From positions 186,001 through 250,000 of the forward strand of contig BCKK01000004.1 in NCBI GenBank assembly GCA_001600615.1: 64,000 nt of DNA, read 5' to 3'. Below, piece by piece: positions 1-11,770 of the stretch. This DNA comes from Dioszegia crocea. Taxonomy: Eukaryota; Basidiomycota; Tremellomycetes; Tremellales; Bulleribasidiaceae. How positions within the stretch are numbered: the stretch's first letter is position 1; every line of letters begins with the position of its first letter. The notes beneath the pieces were generated by a model, which worked only from the letters and a program-made list of their open reading frames with translations, had not been told where the DNA came from and did not search any database. The position numbers and the translations under genes were made by a program.

Positions 1-404
1 GATTTGACTCGTTCGGTGTTTGCATGCATGAGCCACGACGCCGCCGTATCTTCATAGTCACCCCAGCCTGTGGCAACTGGTAGCGACGAGGCGGTGAGGT
101 TCGTATTGGCGTTCTGGCTGACGTCTGTGTCGGTGTTGCGAGCCGAGGTTTCGAAGGATTGTTCATCTTGATCGTCGACTGCGGTCCCGAGGCTCGCATG
201 ATCGTCATCTGCGGTTCGATTTGAGTCTCTTCCGTCCGGGTCGAGGCTGGGAGCCTCATTGTACTGAGGCGTTCTTCGTCGGTCGGAGTCGGATGCTGGT
301 GACGAACAGCGGCTGTCCGAATCATCTAATTCATCTGGATCAGGTTCAGGTACATAACACATCAAGCCTAAAGGCAGTGGGGTCCGGGCCGGAAGGTGAG
401 ACAT
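1..404 (-). CDS. Unidentified acidic protein, N-terminal part (runs off window)
   Basis: An open frame runs from an ATG at 404 to the window edge, about 134 codons, so only the N-terminus is present. The protein starts MSHLPARTPLPLGLMCYVPE and then becomes rich in Asp, Ser, Asn and Thr, with many short acidic runs. No domain is recognised and no signal peptide is visible. Upstream in the same frame is a TAG, preceded by a good branch/acceptor sequence (ctgattcacgttag, about 453-468), so the message may have an intron in its 5' leader or a further upstream exon. The family cannot be named from this fragment. I am fairly sure it is coding because the frame stays open with balanced codon use, and less sure of the start. 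Confidence 0.55.
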   Translation of the reverse strand, partial: MSHLPARTPLPLGLMCYVPEPDPDELDDSDSRCSSPASDSDRRRTPQYNEAPSLDPDGRDSNRTADDDHASLGTAVDDQDEQSFETSARNTDTDVSQNANTNLTASSLPVATGWGDYEDTAASWLMHANTERVK

Positions 405-2213
405 TGCCTCTGCGGGGGTCTGCTGAGTGGTTGATTGGGTAGTGAAGGAGCTCTAACGTGAATCAGCAATTTCGCCGGAGGTCCCGATGAGCTTGGGGGT
501 TCCAACGCGATGATGATGGACTGACCAGCTAACGTGTACGTATGGGACCTTTGTGCTGAGAGCTGAAGAGGGGGGGGGGGGGGGGATTACAGTAGCAGTG
601 GATGGAAAGGCAATGATTAAGGGAAGGTAAGGGTGAGCTGACGTAGAGATTAGCGAGTTGGGATGTAGGTTAGCGTTCAGGAAGCGGTAACGGTGATGAT
701 TAACGATATGTCAGTGAAGGCTTGGTGAAGGGAGACTGAGTTGAGGGTGGGACTGTGTTGTGAGGAGGAATATTCGAATGTGTATAACATCAGGATATGA
801 GTGGCCAAGGCGGCTACATATAGGGCAGAGGCCAAGGAGGGACCCAAGGGATAGAGCGAGCAGCCAGTCGTGAGAAAGGATCGGTAAAGAAGGCCCTTGC
901 TTGCGTGCTCGTACGCCTTTTCCCTTGAAACCACGCACAGCAGCGTTTCGAATCTCTGCGCACAGCTATTCAAGCTCGCCGCACCCAGCCATCCGCTCGC
1001 GGTCTCGCGCCTGCTCCTCATATTCCTTTATACTGCTCACACATGTCTCAGCTCTTCCAAGGACGCTGGCCTTGAGTCCGGCCTGATTCTTCACTCCGCT
1101 CTTCCTCGCCGATTTCGCCTTTTATATCCCCCGCCTGCGTCTCACCCCTCCTTCGACCCGTCTTGGTTATACCCCACACGCGTACCAAATGCTCCAAGTC
1201 CCGGAGAGAAGCAAAAGAATCCCAGAATCAGAACCCGATAACCATATCCCCGCTCCTCCACCCCCTCCTTGAAGCGCCTCGGACCCTTTCCACCCTTTCC
1301 GCTCCCCTCGCCGCTCCAGACCGCCCGCCCGGACTCTCAAGCCTGCTCCATCGATCCTTGGAAGACTCCACACAAATTCCAGCATTCAGCTCTCCCTCGG
1401 CCGACGAGCCCGAACGATGGCTCCACGGCCAGATATCTGCTCTGCACCCCTTCTTCCTCCTTTATCGTCCCTCTGACCCGTTTCGCTCTCCTGCACCGCC
1501 CTTCAGCCCACATCCACACCTACCCCTTCACACGCATATCCACTCTGCTCTCCGTCCTTTGTAGCCCCACACGCGTATCAGCTCACCACGCTGTTCCAGC
1601 CCAGCACCCGCAAAGTTCAAACAGCTCATCTCCGCCCTCACCGTCATGCTTCTCCGCTCTGCTTCGGTGCTTCCCCTCGATGACATTTCTTCTCTCACGT
1701 AGTTGGTACTCACAGTCAAGCATTCATCATCACTCAAGCAGCTAGCTGCTATAATTAGAGTAATGGCGTTTTTTTAACCGCGCCATTCATGATTCATCAG
1801 TAGAATCAGCATCAACGTACCCCGAGAACCGCAGATCCGGCTTAATATAACTGCTTGGGGCATTGAGCATGTAGCAGATGTCCGTCGACAACGCCATCGC
1901 CATGAGTAGGTACCGATTAGGCCTGCCCCTTCTGCCCCCTCTTTGTATTGTGTGGTATGATTGGACGATCGACTCCGTCTGACCCGCCAGACGGCGTCAC
2001 CTGGGGAATTTATTTGTTCCGGTATTTTGCGGCGTTATCTCAGACGGCAATACGGAGGATTTCGGAATCAAACTGCCCTCCTTCCCCACTTTCCCCACTC
2101 TGACCGCAGTCGCCTATCGACCCTCAGGCAGATCCAGCAGATGATACATCGACAACCACTCTACGGCACTATAGATACAACTCATGATACCCTCCTACAG
2201 ATCCCTATACCCC
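405..2213. other. Gene-poor interval, pyrimidine-rich on the plus strand
   Basis: No gene can be supported here. From about 1080 to 1750 the plus strand is strongly C/T-rich, which creates several overlapping Pro/Ser-rich open frames; these look like composition artefacts. A short plus-strand open frame starts at an ATG near 1878 after an AT-rich ttaatataa, but it ends after about 35 codons. The interval probably holds the promoter of the gene at 1-404 and the 3' flank of the ferric reductase gene. Confidence 0.5.
570..585. repeat. 16-base G homopolymer
   Basis: Sixteen consecutive G residues lie about 165 bp upstream of the ATG at 404. On the strand of that gene this is a C-run in its promoter or leader. 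Such runs vary in length and are prone to sequencing error. Confidence 0.9.
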
Positions 2214-4941
2214 TTAATGCCCCACGGTCTCTTCTAAGGACTCCACTTCCCTCCCCTCCCCATTCCGTATCCTCGACCATGAATTCACCCTCCCCACTGC
2301 GTTTCTCGTATCGTTCATAAGCGCCACCGGACCACAAGCCACCACTATCATTCTCCCTCCTTCTCCATCTTCAGTGGTCTGGTCGGCCATATTCGTTATG
2401 GTCGTCAAAAGATCGGCTCGGCCTGGATGAAGAGACATGATACGTTGAGTCTGAGGGGAGATGTAATGTACCGAATAATTGTGCTGGGTTGGCGAAGGCA
2501 ATGATGGGTATGGGGACGTAGGGGGCAGGTGTTGTATCCGAGATAAGGGCGAGGGTGAATGTGGAGTATGGGTATATCGGACAGGCGAAGTACCCAACGT
2601 TGGGAATGTCGGAATCGTCGCCATCTTGCCCCTTCCTAATCCTCCCATTACTCCCGCGATTGAAATACTTGACCCCGTCCTTCCTAGACTAGGCATCAAT
2701 CTCGTCATTTCATTGACTTCTTCCCTCTCCACACCTCTTTCTCTCTCTGCCATCACGCCACTCCCTGATGAGCTCGGAGGAGTAACCACTCTTTCTTCAC
2801 CATCATCACTGAGCGATCCGCCAATTCCGCCAGCTTCGCCAGCTGCGCCACTTCGGAGACTTGGCGGTCTGGTCCAGATAGGTGTACTGGGTACTGTTTG
2901 ACCAAATCCCGCCAGGTCCCAAGGCTCACTACTGCTTTTACTCCTTGTCACCCAAACTTCCACCTCTATCTTCACGCCTAAATCCTTCAATGGCTTTCCG
3001 CCGGTTTCCTCAGAGAGGGCATCATCGAGTATGGGCGTTATCCATGATATATCCTCAGCGTGCCGGACATGCCATACCATCTTAATCCGCCTGGCGATGG
3101 ATCGGCCGGACCGGATGGAATTGAGAAGAGAGAGGAAGTGGGAAAGTGTGAATGTCACGCCAGTGCCGCCGGAGATTAGGAGGAGGGAGGTGTAGTGCGT
3201 GAGTGGGTGGGAGTGGCCATATGCGCCTTCGAGGAGGAGTGGGGGGGAGGTGGGGGCTAGGTCGAGGAGGCGACGGGTGAAGCCTGTGTGTCAGCCAGAG
3301 ACCTAGAGGTAGAAGTGCATAGCGAATACAGAGTATCAGGGATGGCGCAGAGGGAGACAGAGATGTGGGTGGACATACCATTATGAGACCTGATCAGGAA
3401 TATCGCCTCTCCTTCTGCATTAGGCATATTCGCAATACTGAACGGATGACTCTCATGCCTCGATCCACCCGTCCCAGGCGAGGCTATAAAGCTAAATTGG
3501 TCAGCTGAAGTCCCCAGAGGTATTGGGGGAAAAACAACTTACAAGTGCTGACCAGCTTTCCACTTCAACCCCTGTCGAACAACCGTAACCCGCATTACAT
3601 CCCGCGAGACCACCTCCACTCGGCAATTATTAACCACAGCACCTGATCCGCGGGTCTTGTGGATTCTATTAATGTAGATGACGCGGATTATACGGATTAG
3701 GCGATCGAGGGTCCATATTGCTATCGCGGGCTGGAAAGGTGAGCTCTTTCTCGACTGCGGAAGAGGGGCGGATCGAACTTACCCAGATCCAATATGCCTT
3801 CAGGGGCCAATGAAGGATTGCGCCGAGGATAAATGCGCTAGATGTATCAGCTGTGTTTCTGCCCTGACAAGGAGGGTGAGGATAGCTTACACGCTGAAGA
3901 GGATATGTGTTACGAGGAAGAATTCGAATGATTTTCGGCGGAGAGATCGGATGCTTGTTATCCATAGACCGGTGAAGCTGACAAGAGCGACGGTGCCCTG
4001 GAGTATCAGAAGATGTATGGACATCACTAGTAAGGGAAGAGCAAAAAACCTGGGAGGAATGTGGAGAAAAGGGTAGAGGAAGGAAACCAAGCATACCCAT
4101 ACAATGTACCAATGAAACAGATGTCCAGCGAATAACACAGGTATAAACCACAGTGCTGCATGTAACCATGCGTAGGTGATACATGCCCTGGCTGAGGCTC
4201 GGTGCATGTAGTTGAGCTTTTGATAGGTGATGCCTGTTATAGGCGAGAGCGGGTTGTTTTTGACTGCGAGAAGGAAGATGAGGGGAGTCTGAGCGTAGGC
4301 CTGAGAAGGTCAGCTTAGTCCCTGGCGGAGGAGGAGTCAGAAGCTTACGAGTATTCCAAAGCGGTTCGCGAGGAAGAGGTAAGGGTATTGATCACCTATG
4401 GTCATCAGCTACTACCCTATGTGACACTGCTCAGAAGGCGAAGCAGCTTACGCGATCGAGGGCATTTCCACACTGCACAGAAAAGCATCGTGGTACAATA
4501 AACACCGGTCCATATTGCGTCCATGGAAGTCTCAGGCGCGTATAACCAGGGCGGTATGATGTAGAGGTATAAGAAGGTGTTGAGTCGCGCTTTGATCGCT
4601 GGGAGAAGTGTCGAGCTTGGACGAGGGAGGCGTGGATGTTCGAAAGCCACATCAGCGGGTGAGTCTGGCTTTTGGATCCGGTTGCGATTCTGCCGCGCTC
4701 GGATCGCACGTCTCGCTTTGATGCGCTGGACGGTGTGTGTCAGCGTAAGACTGAGGACGACGGCACAGATGGCGATCCATGATTCGCGTCCTGGTCGGAA
4801 GTGCATTAAGGGCATTGACGGTGTTGTGCCCGATATGGGCGAATGATGAGTGGAGGAAGTAGGTATTGCGCCGGATAGGCTCGTCGAGGGGGTTATAACG
4901 GCCGATGCGGAGGTGGCGGCGGCGTGGAAGTTGTCCCACAT
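2214..4941 (-). CDS. Ferric reductase-like transmembrane oxidoreductase (FRE family)
   Basis: Ferric/cupric reductase family: a membrane flavocytochrome that passes electrons from NADPH through FAD and haem to metal ions across the membrane. Eight exons join in frame (4452-4941, 4349-4395, 4097-4300, 3891-3997, 3783-3837, 3543-3730, 3379-3491, 2214-3283) to give 757 residues. Visible in order are an N-terminal extracytoplasmic segment and first membrane helix; the haem-binding membrane domain with KNNPLSPITGITYQKLNYMH and RRKSFEFFLVTHILF; the FAD motif HPFSIAN; and the NADPH site start ISGGTGVTF. The NAD-binding domain carries a Pro/Ser/Gly-rich insertion of roughly 150 residues before the terminal VACGP motif. 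I chose the ATG at 4941; a longer frame upstream has only a GTG. The paralogue and substrate metal cannot be assigned. Confidence 0.88.
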
Positions 4942-5304
4942 GCCGATATCGTCGAGCAGTCGTTGGATGACTGTTGAGGGGGAAGGAGGGATGAGAGGAA
5001 GGAAAGAGCGATAGTCTCTTGGGATAAGTTTATCCGAAGCCTCCTTCCTTCTCACCCTGCCCCCTCTAATATCGGGTCCGACAGCCTCGCAGCTGGGTGA
5101 GATGGGGGGTGTGAAAAGGCTGGGCAGAGATGGTTATCAGATAACCTTTTTTGATCCCGGCCCGAACAAGCCGAAAATGTACGTAAGGCTCGACCCTGAT
5201 TCTCGGGCATCGCCGAGGCAGTTTCGCCCGAACAACCCGACCACCCAAAGTCCAGCCAGAGGTCTGGTCTACTTGTAGGCTATACATCCAGTCCACAAGC
5301 AAGG

Positions 5305-6288
5305 ATGACCAGAGCCGCCGGTCCATCTACAGCTAAGGTGTCTGACTTCTCATCGTCCGAGTACTGGTCTACCCGCTTCGAAAAGGAACGGTCATTCGAA
5401 TGGTTAGCCAATACTCGGGCATTGGGACCTGTCGTCCTTGACCTAGTCAAAGAGCTCAGTCAAGCTCGGTCACTCCCTCCCCCCACCAAGTCACATCCGT
5501 CCGCTACCGTAACACAATCATCTACCCCCTCTTCCTCGGCGAAGGAAACACCCGTCAACATCCTACATTTCGGATGCGGTACCTCCTCCCTCGGACCAGA
5601 TCTAGCTCAGCTCTTAGCTGCAGCTAATCTGAACGCTCAAGTCGTCGATGCGGACTACGTTGCTGGGTCAATCCTCACAGAACGACCATCTGCCCCTGTC
5701 AGACCCATTGGGGAAATCTCAAGCGGAGCAAGACGCGTCCCTCTTATCAACCTTGACGTGCTAGATCGGGCTCAATTGGCAGCCACGGCGCCAGAAGGAG
5801 GGTGGGATCTTTTGTTGGACAAAAGCACCGCGGACGCTATCTCTTGCGGGCCTAGTATGCCGAGATGGCGAGAAGAGGGAATGGGAGAAGGAGAAGACGG
5901 GGGCGGTACGAGGACAGGACGGGGAGAATTTGAGGGAGGGGACATCGAGGACCCGGTCGAGCCCATCTATAACCTCTGCGAAAGCCTTGCTACTGTCACG
6001 CGCATTGGTGGTCGATGGCTCTGCATATCCTACTCTTCGACAAGATTCGATCATCTCAATCCCACTCTCCCTCATTCTCCCTCGACTTCTACCTCAAACT
6101 CCAATTCCACCCGTTCGGAATCTTCGTCGGATCTCAGTGTAATACCAAAATGGCGGCTCATTTCAGCTACACCGCTAGATGGAGCATTCACGGGCGAGCC
6201 GTCGACGGTGTCGGACGGTGTGGGTGGGAAGAGGGTGGTCTATGAGCCTCAGACAAGTGTATGGGCGTATATCCTGGAAAGGATATGA
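5305..6288 (+). CDS. SAM-dependent methyltransferase, METTL13/EEF1AKMT4-like
   Basis: A single-exon gene of 327 residues. It has a class I methyltransferase fold: the motif I region reads ILHFGCGTSSLG (about residue 85-97), an acidic motif II residue follows in VVDADYVAG, and WDLLLDKSTADAISCG matches the conserved DKG/STxDA segment of the METTL13/EEF1AKMT4 group, which methylate elongation factor 1A or related targets. The N-terminus, EYWSTRFEKERSFEWLANT, is like the YWxxRY..E..FEW opening of that group. Gly/Glu-rich (about 195-215) and Ser/Asn/Thr-rich (about 255-275) stretches are lineage insertions. The gene starts about 360 bp from the reductase ATG, which reads away on the other strand, so the interval can serve as a shared promoter. 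The exact protein substrate is unknown. Confidence 0.8.
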   Translation: MTRAAGPSTAKVSDFSSSEYWSTRFEKERSFEWLANTRALGPVVLDLVKELSQARSLPPPTKSHPSATVTQSSTPSSSAKETPVNILHFGCGTSSLGPDLAQLLAAANLNAQVVDADYVAGSILTERPSAPVRPIGEISSGARRVPLINLDVLDRAQLAATAPEGGWDLLLDKSTADAISCGPSMPRWREEGMGEGEDGGGTRTGRGEFEGGDIEDPVEPIYNLCESLATVTRIGGRWLCISYSSTRFDHLNPTLPHSPSTSTSNSNSTRSESSSDLSVIPKWRLISATPLDGAFTGEPSTVSDGVGGKRVVYEPQTSVWAYILERI

Positions 6289-6366
6289 CGAAAGACTTTT
6301 GTGAGTCATGAGTTCAGGATATCATGAGCTTGCAAATGGCTACAAGGTGAATATCAGCTCACTGTT

Positions 6367-6664
6367 CTAGTCAGCATTTCCAGAGGTCCAGCTGGGGGGA
6401 GACCCGGCCTTCGACTCTTCACGAAGCAAGTCGATGATCCTTGACGAAGCCGTCTTTCGCTTCGACGTGAGACGACTGTGGACCTTGTCATGCTTATCAT
6501 CAGTGTCTCCCACATCATGATTCAGATCCTTCTTTGACGCGAGGGACGTCATCTAGCGACCGTAGGGGGGGTGGAGCAATGTAATGCGGACTGACCAGAG
6601 AACATGAACCCAATTCTGCACGGCTATACACGCATTTTGTGCTGATCATCACCCCTGAGGCCAT
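6367..6664 (-). CDS. Possible small two-exon gene (84 residues), weak
   Basis: Two open segments can be joined in frame: ATG at 6664 to 6596, then 6552 to 6367, separated by a 43-nt candidate intron with a GTCAGT donor and a TAG acceptor. The product would be basic, Lys/Ser-rich and about 84 residues. The intron lacks a convincing CTNAC branch site, and exon 2 alone also opens with an ATG (6552). No family is recognised. It may be chance. Confidence 0.25.
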
Positions 6665-7139
6665 CTGATAATCCGACACCTTGTGGCACTGCTGATATTT
6701 GCTGACCCGATTCTGACGATGTGTGCGAGCTCATACACCCACTGCAGGTCACATCCTTTCACAAAAAGCAACGCCGCTGCGATTTGGCAAGAGGTGTTGT
6801 GAGCATCGTATGGCGTGATAAGGCGTGTGCGCGTATTAGTCGGCTTGGGTCCTCTTCCTTTATACCCCCCGACCCCTTGTGGGGTGAATGGAATGGCTGA
6901 ACATACTGCTTTTCTGGTCGCGGGCCAGGGATATAAGGCGGCCCCCCTCGTCCTTCTCCCCCTCTCTCATCATTTCCCCATCCCTCACACCTCATACTTG
7001 ATCCAGTGCCAGTGCCACTTTCACTTCCACTTCTGTTCTCACTTCCACTTACACTCCCACTACATACCTCCCTGCCAACCAAACAAGATCACCACCCGAT
7101 CGCCCACTGAACACTGAAGATCTACCTACTGACTACATC
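6665..7139. other. Intergenic, upstream of the F-box-like gene
   Basis: No supported gene. The segment just before the ATG at 7140 is C/A-rich with repeated cacttcca-like units (about 7015-7065), which suits a promoter or 5' leader of the plus-strand gene. Confidence 0.4.
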
Positions 7140-8223
7140 ATGTCTGTGAGTCTGATTCAAGCTGTGCTGGCGCTGTGATAACCCGTCACTCATTTTCATT
7201 CCGTCATGGACTCCTTGTCGTCATGGCGGCAAAGCTGTAGGCGACGGGTCACCGCTTCGTTCTTTTTTGGATATTCTGGTGACGTCAAACTGGATTGGCC
7301 ACTGATGCTAATGTCTCAGTCCAATCTTCGAAATCTCCCCGACGAAGTCTTACTCCTTGTGCTGGACCAACTTCCCCATCTCCGATCTGTCAACCTTGCA
7401 ATTGACAAGCAACCTTGGCCTCGATGCTGCCAATGTTGCTTTCCAACACCGAGCATTTGTCAATACCAAGGATGGTATTGCCGAGACACATTTCTCTCGA
7501 CCACGCTCAGCAGCATCGATCAAGCATCTTCGTGTCCTGTGCACAACCAGTGCGAGGACTGGCAGAAGCATGGAGACGCTTCCCGAACACGTCAAGGAAA
7601 TGGTCATGACTGGTCAGGTAGAGTCTCTCGCTTTCAAGCACACTGATCGATCATTATGGCAAATGCAGAGTACGAGGCGACCTCTTCAGCATGTCATCAA
7701 CTCATCTCCCAACCCGGGCCTGTCATACACGTCCACTCTCAAGAACTACTACCGAGCGGCATACGCATTCCATACCCCAGACACCAATCGCTCCGAGTCA
7801 GACGACCCGCGCCCTGGATACTTTGTTGGCCATGACATGCCTGATGAGCTGGTTGAAGGCCGCCAACTGGTGGAAGACTTCATCAACTGCAATTGGAGCA
7901 CTGGCGACGACTTTTACATCTTGGGCTCTGTCAGCGATCCTTCCGCCACAGGGGTCAACGCTGTGATGAGCTCTGAGGAGCTCTTCAAGCAAGATCTCAT
8001 TGCTAGCCTAGCAATGAGGCGCGGTCGGGAATATTACAAGGCGAGGGATCTCGTCTTCCCGAGCCTATTGGCGGTTCGGCAGGAAGTCGCGAACGAAGTG
8101 GAGGCGCGCCTTCACGTGAACAGCGAGGAAAACCAAGAGCTTTTCGAGGCACTGAAGGGGCGCCAGTTGTTGGAGGACGGATTGGCGGATTTCGACCGAC
8201 TCGCTGGCGAAAGCTTGGGGTAG
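7140..8223 (+). CDS. F-box-like protein with an apparent +1 frameshift
   Basis: The likely first exon is tiny (7140-7145, Met-Ser). A 174-nt intron (7146-7319) ends in ctgatgctaatgtctcag and is followed by an F-box-like start, NLPDEVLLLVLDQLP. After that point the good reading continues in the next frame (ISDLSTLQLTSNLGLDAANV, then about 280 codons to the stop at 8223). The shift falls at the run CCCC (7374-7377): removing one C would give an uninterrupted LP-ISDLSTL F-box helix. I found no splice pair that makes the junction. The rest of the protein has no recognised domain. A 51-nt segment at about 7619-7669 could be an additional in-frame intron. F-box proteins usually deliver substrates to SCF ubiquitin ligases. 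The locus is either a pseudogene, a sequencing error or an unusual junction. Confidence 0.55.
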
Positions 8224-8690
8224 ATCAGATCGTGAACTTCGGTCAGGGGAGTGGATATTTGCGAGACCATATATCATTCGTTGCAGCGATTATATGTTCG
8301 AATGCAGAGCTTCAGGCTGCAGCTGCACAGGGAAGCCTCTGCCGGGGCATGGTGCCAGAGTACATACTCATACTACTGTGGTGGCACATGGAGCAGGAGC
8401 CACTCAACGCTCAGCTACTACCGTGATAGCCACCACCGGCCAAATCCGGACCGACCAGCATGGTACCTTTGGGTTGGTGTGCCAAACTGTACACGTTTCC
8501 ATTCAAACATAGCCATACTCGACCACTAAGTACCTACAGACGCGGACAAAGCGATCTCTCAGGTCTTATCCCAGGTGCTAGCATCACGCTGTGTGGAAAG
8601 GAACGCGTCAGGCTCATTTGAAGATCAGCCCGCCTGGAATTTCGACTTCCACCTCGTCAACAGCTCGCGAAACTTTCGACCCACCAGACC
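8224..8690. other. Intergenic between F-box-like gene and transporter
   Basis: No gene supported. It holds the 3' flank of the upstream gene and the promoter/leader of the transporter that starts at 8691. No clear TATA box or repeat was seen. Confidence 0.4.
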
Positions 8691-11600
8691 ATGTCGTCCA
8701 AAACACCCATCCCGACCTCTAAACCCCGGCGTAAATCCTCGGTAGGCGTTGGAGGCGCGAGTCTATCATCTTCTCGAGCTGTGGAATCCGAAGCCGCATT
8801 CTCCTCATCCCCAATCCCAAACATCCCCTCCCGCGCCGCTTCCGCCCAACCTGGTTCCTTTCGTCCTTCCTCCGCAACCTCCTCTCGACCCATTTCCTCA
8901 CGACCCACTCCGAAGCAGAGTATCGAAGGTCTGGGCACCAAGACTTCCCCAGCTGCTGCAGGCACTGGCGGGCGCTCTGCCCTCACTGCTCAACTCGGTA
9001 GCTCTCCGTCAGCGGATACATCACGACGTGGGTCGATGGCTATCCCGCGCCCTCAAATCCCCTCGCGGCACTCTGGTTCAGCCACGCCAACTCAGCAGCA
9101 GCTGCTCGATGCGGGCGATTCAGGCTTTTCCGCAGTGGATGAGGTGTCTACGCAGGAGAAAATGAAGGTTTTGCGAAGACACCTAGTTTCGGCGGAAGAG
9201 AGGAATGGGTCGGGTGATGTCAGTCCGGGGCTTGGGGATGAGGCGGGGGGTAGTGGAGTCAGCAGGACTGGAAGTGGGAGAGGAAAGAGAGCCGATGAAG
9301 CGGCCGAGCAAAGTGGGATTAGCGAAGATGCGGTGCAGGATGATGAGCCATTTCCTATACCTTACGATGCCCCTGGTATGGACGTAACGTGAGTGTCTGG
9401 TTTTCTTTAACCTGAGCGCTCCACATCCTCAATTGTGGAATACTTGGATATACCTACGACCGGAACAAGCTAATGCTACAGTCACGACCTGTACAAATGG
9501 CAGCAAGATCACCGACCCGCGCCCCCGCGCTCCGCTTCCTTCTCCCACCTCCCCGTCGACCGCACAGCACTCATCGACCCCAGCTTGGCTCATATCCGAG
9601 AACCGGGAGGCTTCCGACGGAACTTCGTGGTGAACCGAGCGCAAGAGCAAGGGCTCGAGCCTCCAACTCTGGTTCGAAACGTTGTCGACTTCTTATTCCT
9701 CTACGGTCACTTTGTAAGTTAAAGCCGCACCTTTCGAGATGCTACAAAGCTAACACGTCTAGGCTGGAGAAGATCTCGGCGAGGATGATGACGATGACGA
9801 TGACGATCTTGATGAAGAGGAAGAAGAGGATGATCTGCCCACTGCGAGCCAAATTGAGAATGGCAGTGTGTCGAGGAACGGAATCCAATCGCGCTCCCCT
9901 CTTTCGCGCGCGGGTACCAGTCGATCAATACGTGATACCTCGGCTGGAGGTGGTGAACGACAGCCGCTCTTGGGCAGGCGAGCTACGAGTGGGCCTGGGA
10001 CGTTATCGAGAGGAGTCAGTAAATCGAGGCATAGGCGAATGAAGAGTTCTACAGGGCAGGGGACGGCGAGTTTCACACAGGCTGTCTTGATGGTATGTCT
10101 GCATTTCCAGCTTTATATATCCCATTTTGCGAAGTGGTCAGAAGCTGATTCTCTAGTTATTGAAGGGATTTGTGGGTACCGGCGTATTGTTCATGGGCAA
10201 GGCGTGAGCTTTCGCAGGACTAAACGAGGCAAAGCATAAGCTGACACGTCTAAGCTTCTTCAACGGCGGAATGATCTTCTCTCTTGTTGTTCTCCTCGGT
10301 CTGGCCGGTGTCTCCCTCTGGGCGTTCCTCTTGCTAGTTCAGGCATATCTTGCCGTTCCGGGGTCTTTCGGAGGTGAGTTTCGAACTCGTGAATCATCAT
10401 TTGCGGCATCCAAACTGATTTCAATAGACATTGGTGGAGCGCTTTATGGGAAATGGATGCGATTCGCCATCCTGGGCAGTATCGCAGTATCTCAAATCGG
10501 CTTCGTAGCAGGTATGTCAGCTTGGCGTTCGAACGGAACAGCGGCATAGTCCGAGCTGACCCATGTAGTTTACACTGTCTTTATCGCCGAAAACCTCCAG
10601 GCATTCATTTTGGCTGTATCCGACTGCCAAACCTTCATCGCTACCAAATGGCTCATCGCTGCTCAGCTTATCGTCTTTATGCCCCTGGCGATGATCCGAG
10701 ATTTGGCGAAATTGAGTGGGACGGCTTTGGTTGCCGATGTGTTCATTCTGATCGGAAGTGAGTCTTCCATTAGCTACGTCACACATGGACTGCGTCAACC
10801 GAGCATCGACAATAGCTGATCCACTTCAGTCGTCTATATCATGGGCAACGAAACGGTACTTCTCGCTACGAAAGGTATCGCCGATGTTGCCGCTTTCAAC
10901 CCTACAAACTTCCCCCTTTTCATCGGGACGGCGGTATTCACCTTCGAGGGTATTGGATTGTAAGCTGGTCAGCGCGTGTTGGACTGGATATGAGCTTACA
11001 CCTCAGGGTCATCCCGATCACCGAGTCGATGCGCGAGCCACACCGCTTTCCTCGAGCGTTGACAGGCGTGATGATTGCCATTTCGATCCTGTTCGCCGTT
11101 GCGGGTATTCTCGGCTACGCAGCATACGGCAGCAAGATCCAGACGGTGGTTATTGTCAATCTACCGCAGGATGATAAGTTTGTACAAGCCGTTCAGTTCC
11201 TATGTGAGTTGATTAAGACCGTATTAAGAGTCAACACTCGATAACCCTACGGTAGACAACTGACATGCCCAGACTCAATCGCTATCCTCCTCTCGATCCC
11301 CCTTCAGCTCTTCCCTGCCGTGAGAATCATGGAGAATGGCATCTTCTCTCGATCAGGCAAGCACAACTCGAAAGTCAAGTGGCAGAAGAACATCTTTAGG
11401 GGTATGGTGGTTCTTGGCTGCTCGCTTTTGAGTTGGGCGGGAAGTAAAGAGCTGGATAAATTCGTCAGCTTGGTCGGAAGTTTCGCTTGGTGAGTTTATC
11501 AGCTAGATACCGCTCGAGGATTATCGACTATTGCAGTCGGATATTGCGTACATTAGCTGATCTCTCAGTATCCCACTCTGCTTCATCTATCCACCACTCT

Positions 11601-11770
11601 TGCATTACAGAGCCTGCGCCAAAACTCGGAAAGCGAAGGCTATGGACATTGGGCTTGTCATCTTCGGCGTTGCGGTGTGCCTCTTCACTACTGTGCAGAC
11701 TGTGCGGAGTCTGTTTGAGCCGGCAGGCCCACCGCCTGTGTATGGTAAATGTGGCGTGCCGAGTGCTTAA
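8691..11770 (+). CDS. AVT3: Vacuolar amino acid transporter, Avt3/Avt4-like
   Basis: Amino acid/auxin permease family member of the Avt3/Avt4 (SLC36-like) type, which exports amino acids from the vacuole in yeast. Eleven exons (8691-9388, 9482-9713, 9763-10092, 10157-10203, 10255-10373, 10428-10511, 10569-10757, 10830-10959, 11007-11203, 11273-11489, 11569-11770) give 814 residues. The first ~400 residues are a Ser/Pro-rich cytoplasmic tail with an acidic Asp/Glu run (about 9783-9830) before the membrane part. The transporter core begins LKGFVGTGVLFMGKAFFNGG, the classic first helix of this family, and continues through about ten or eleven helices, with NETVLLATKG, GTAVFTFEGIGLVIPI and SIPLQLFPAVRIMEN as landmarks. 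The long hydrophilic N-terminus and acidic run fit Avt3; separation from Avt4 would need a tree. Confidence 0.9.

Noticed and set aside
1269..1745. 158-codon plus-strand frame, Pro/Ser-rich
   Set aside because: It overlaps another open frame of similar length in a pyrimidine-rich tract, has no domain and no splice-supported start, so composition explains it.
7359..7410. An intron (GTGCTGG...gacaag) to explain the F-box frame change
   Set aside because: Joining at these sites leaves the frame that leads to an early stop, so it does not restore the long downstream frame.
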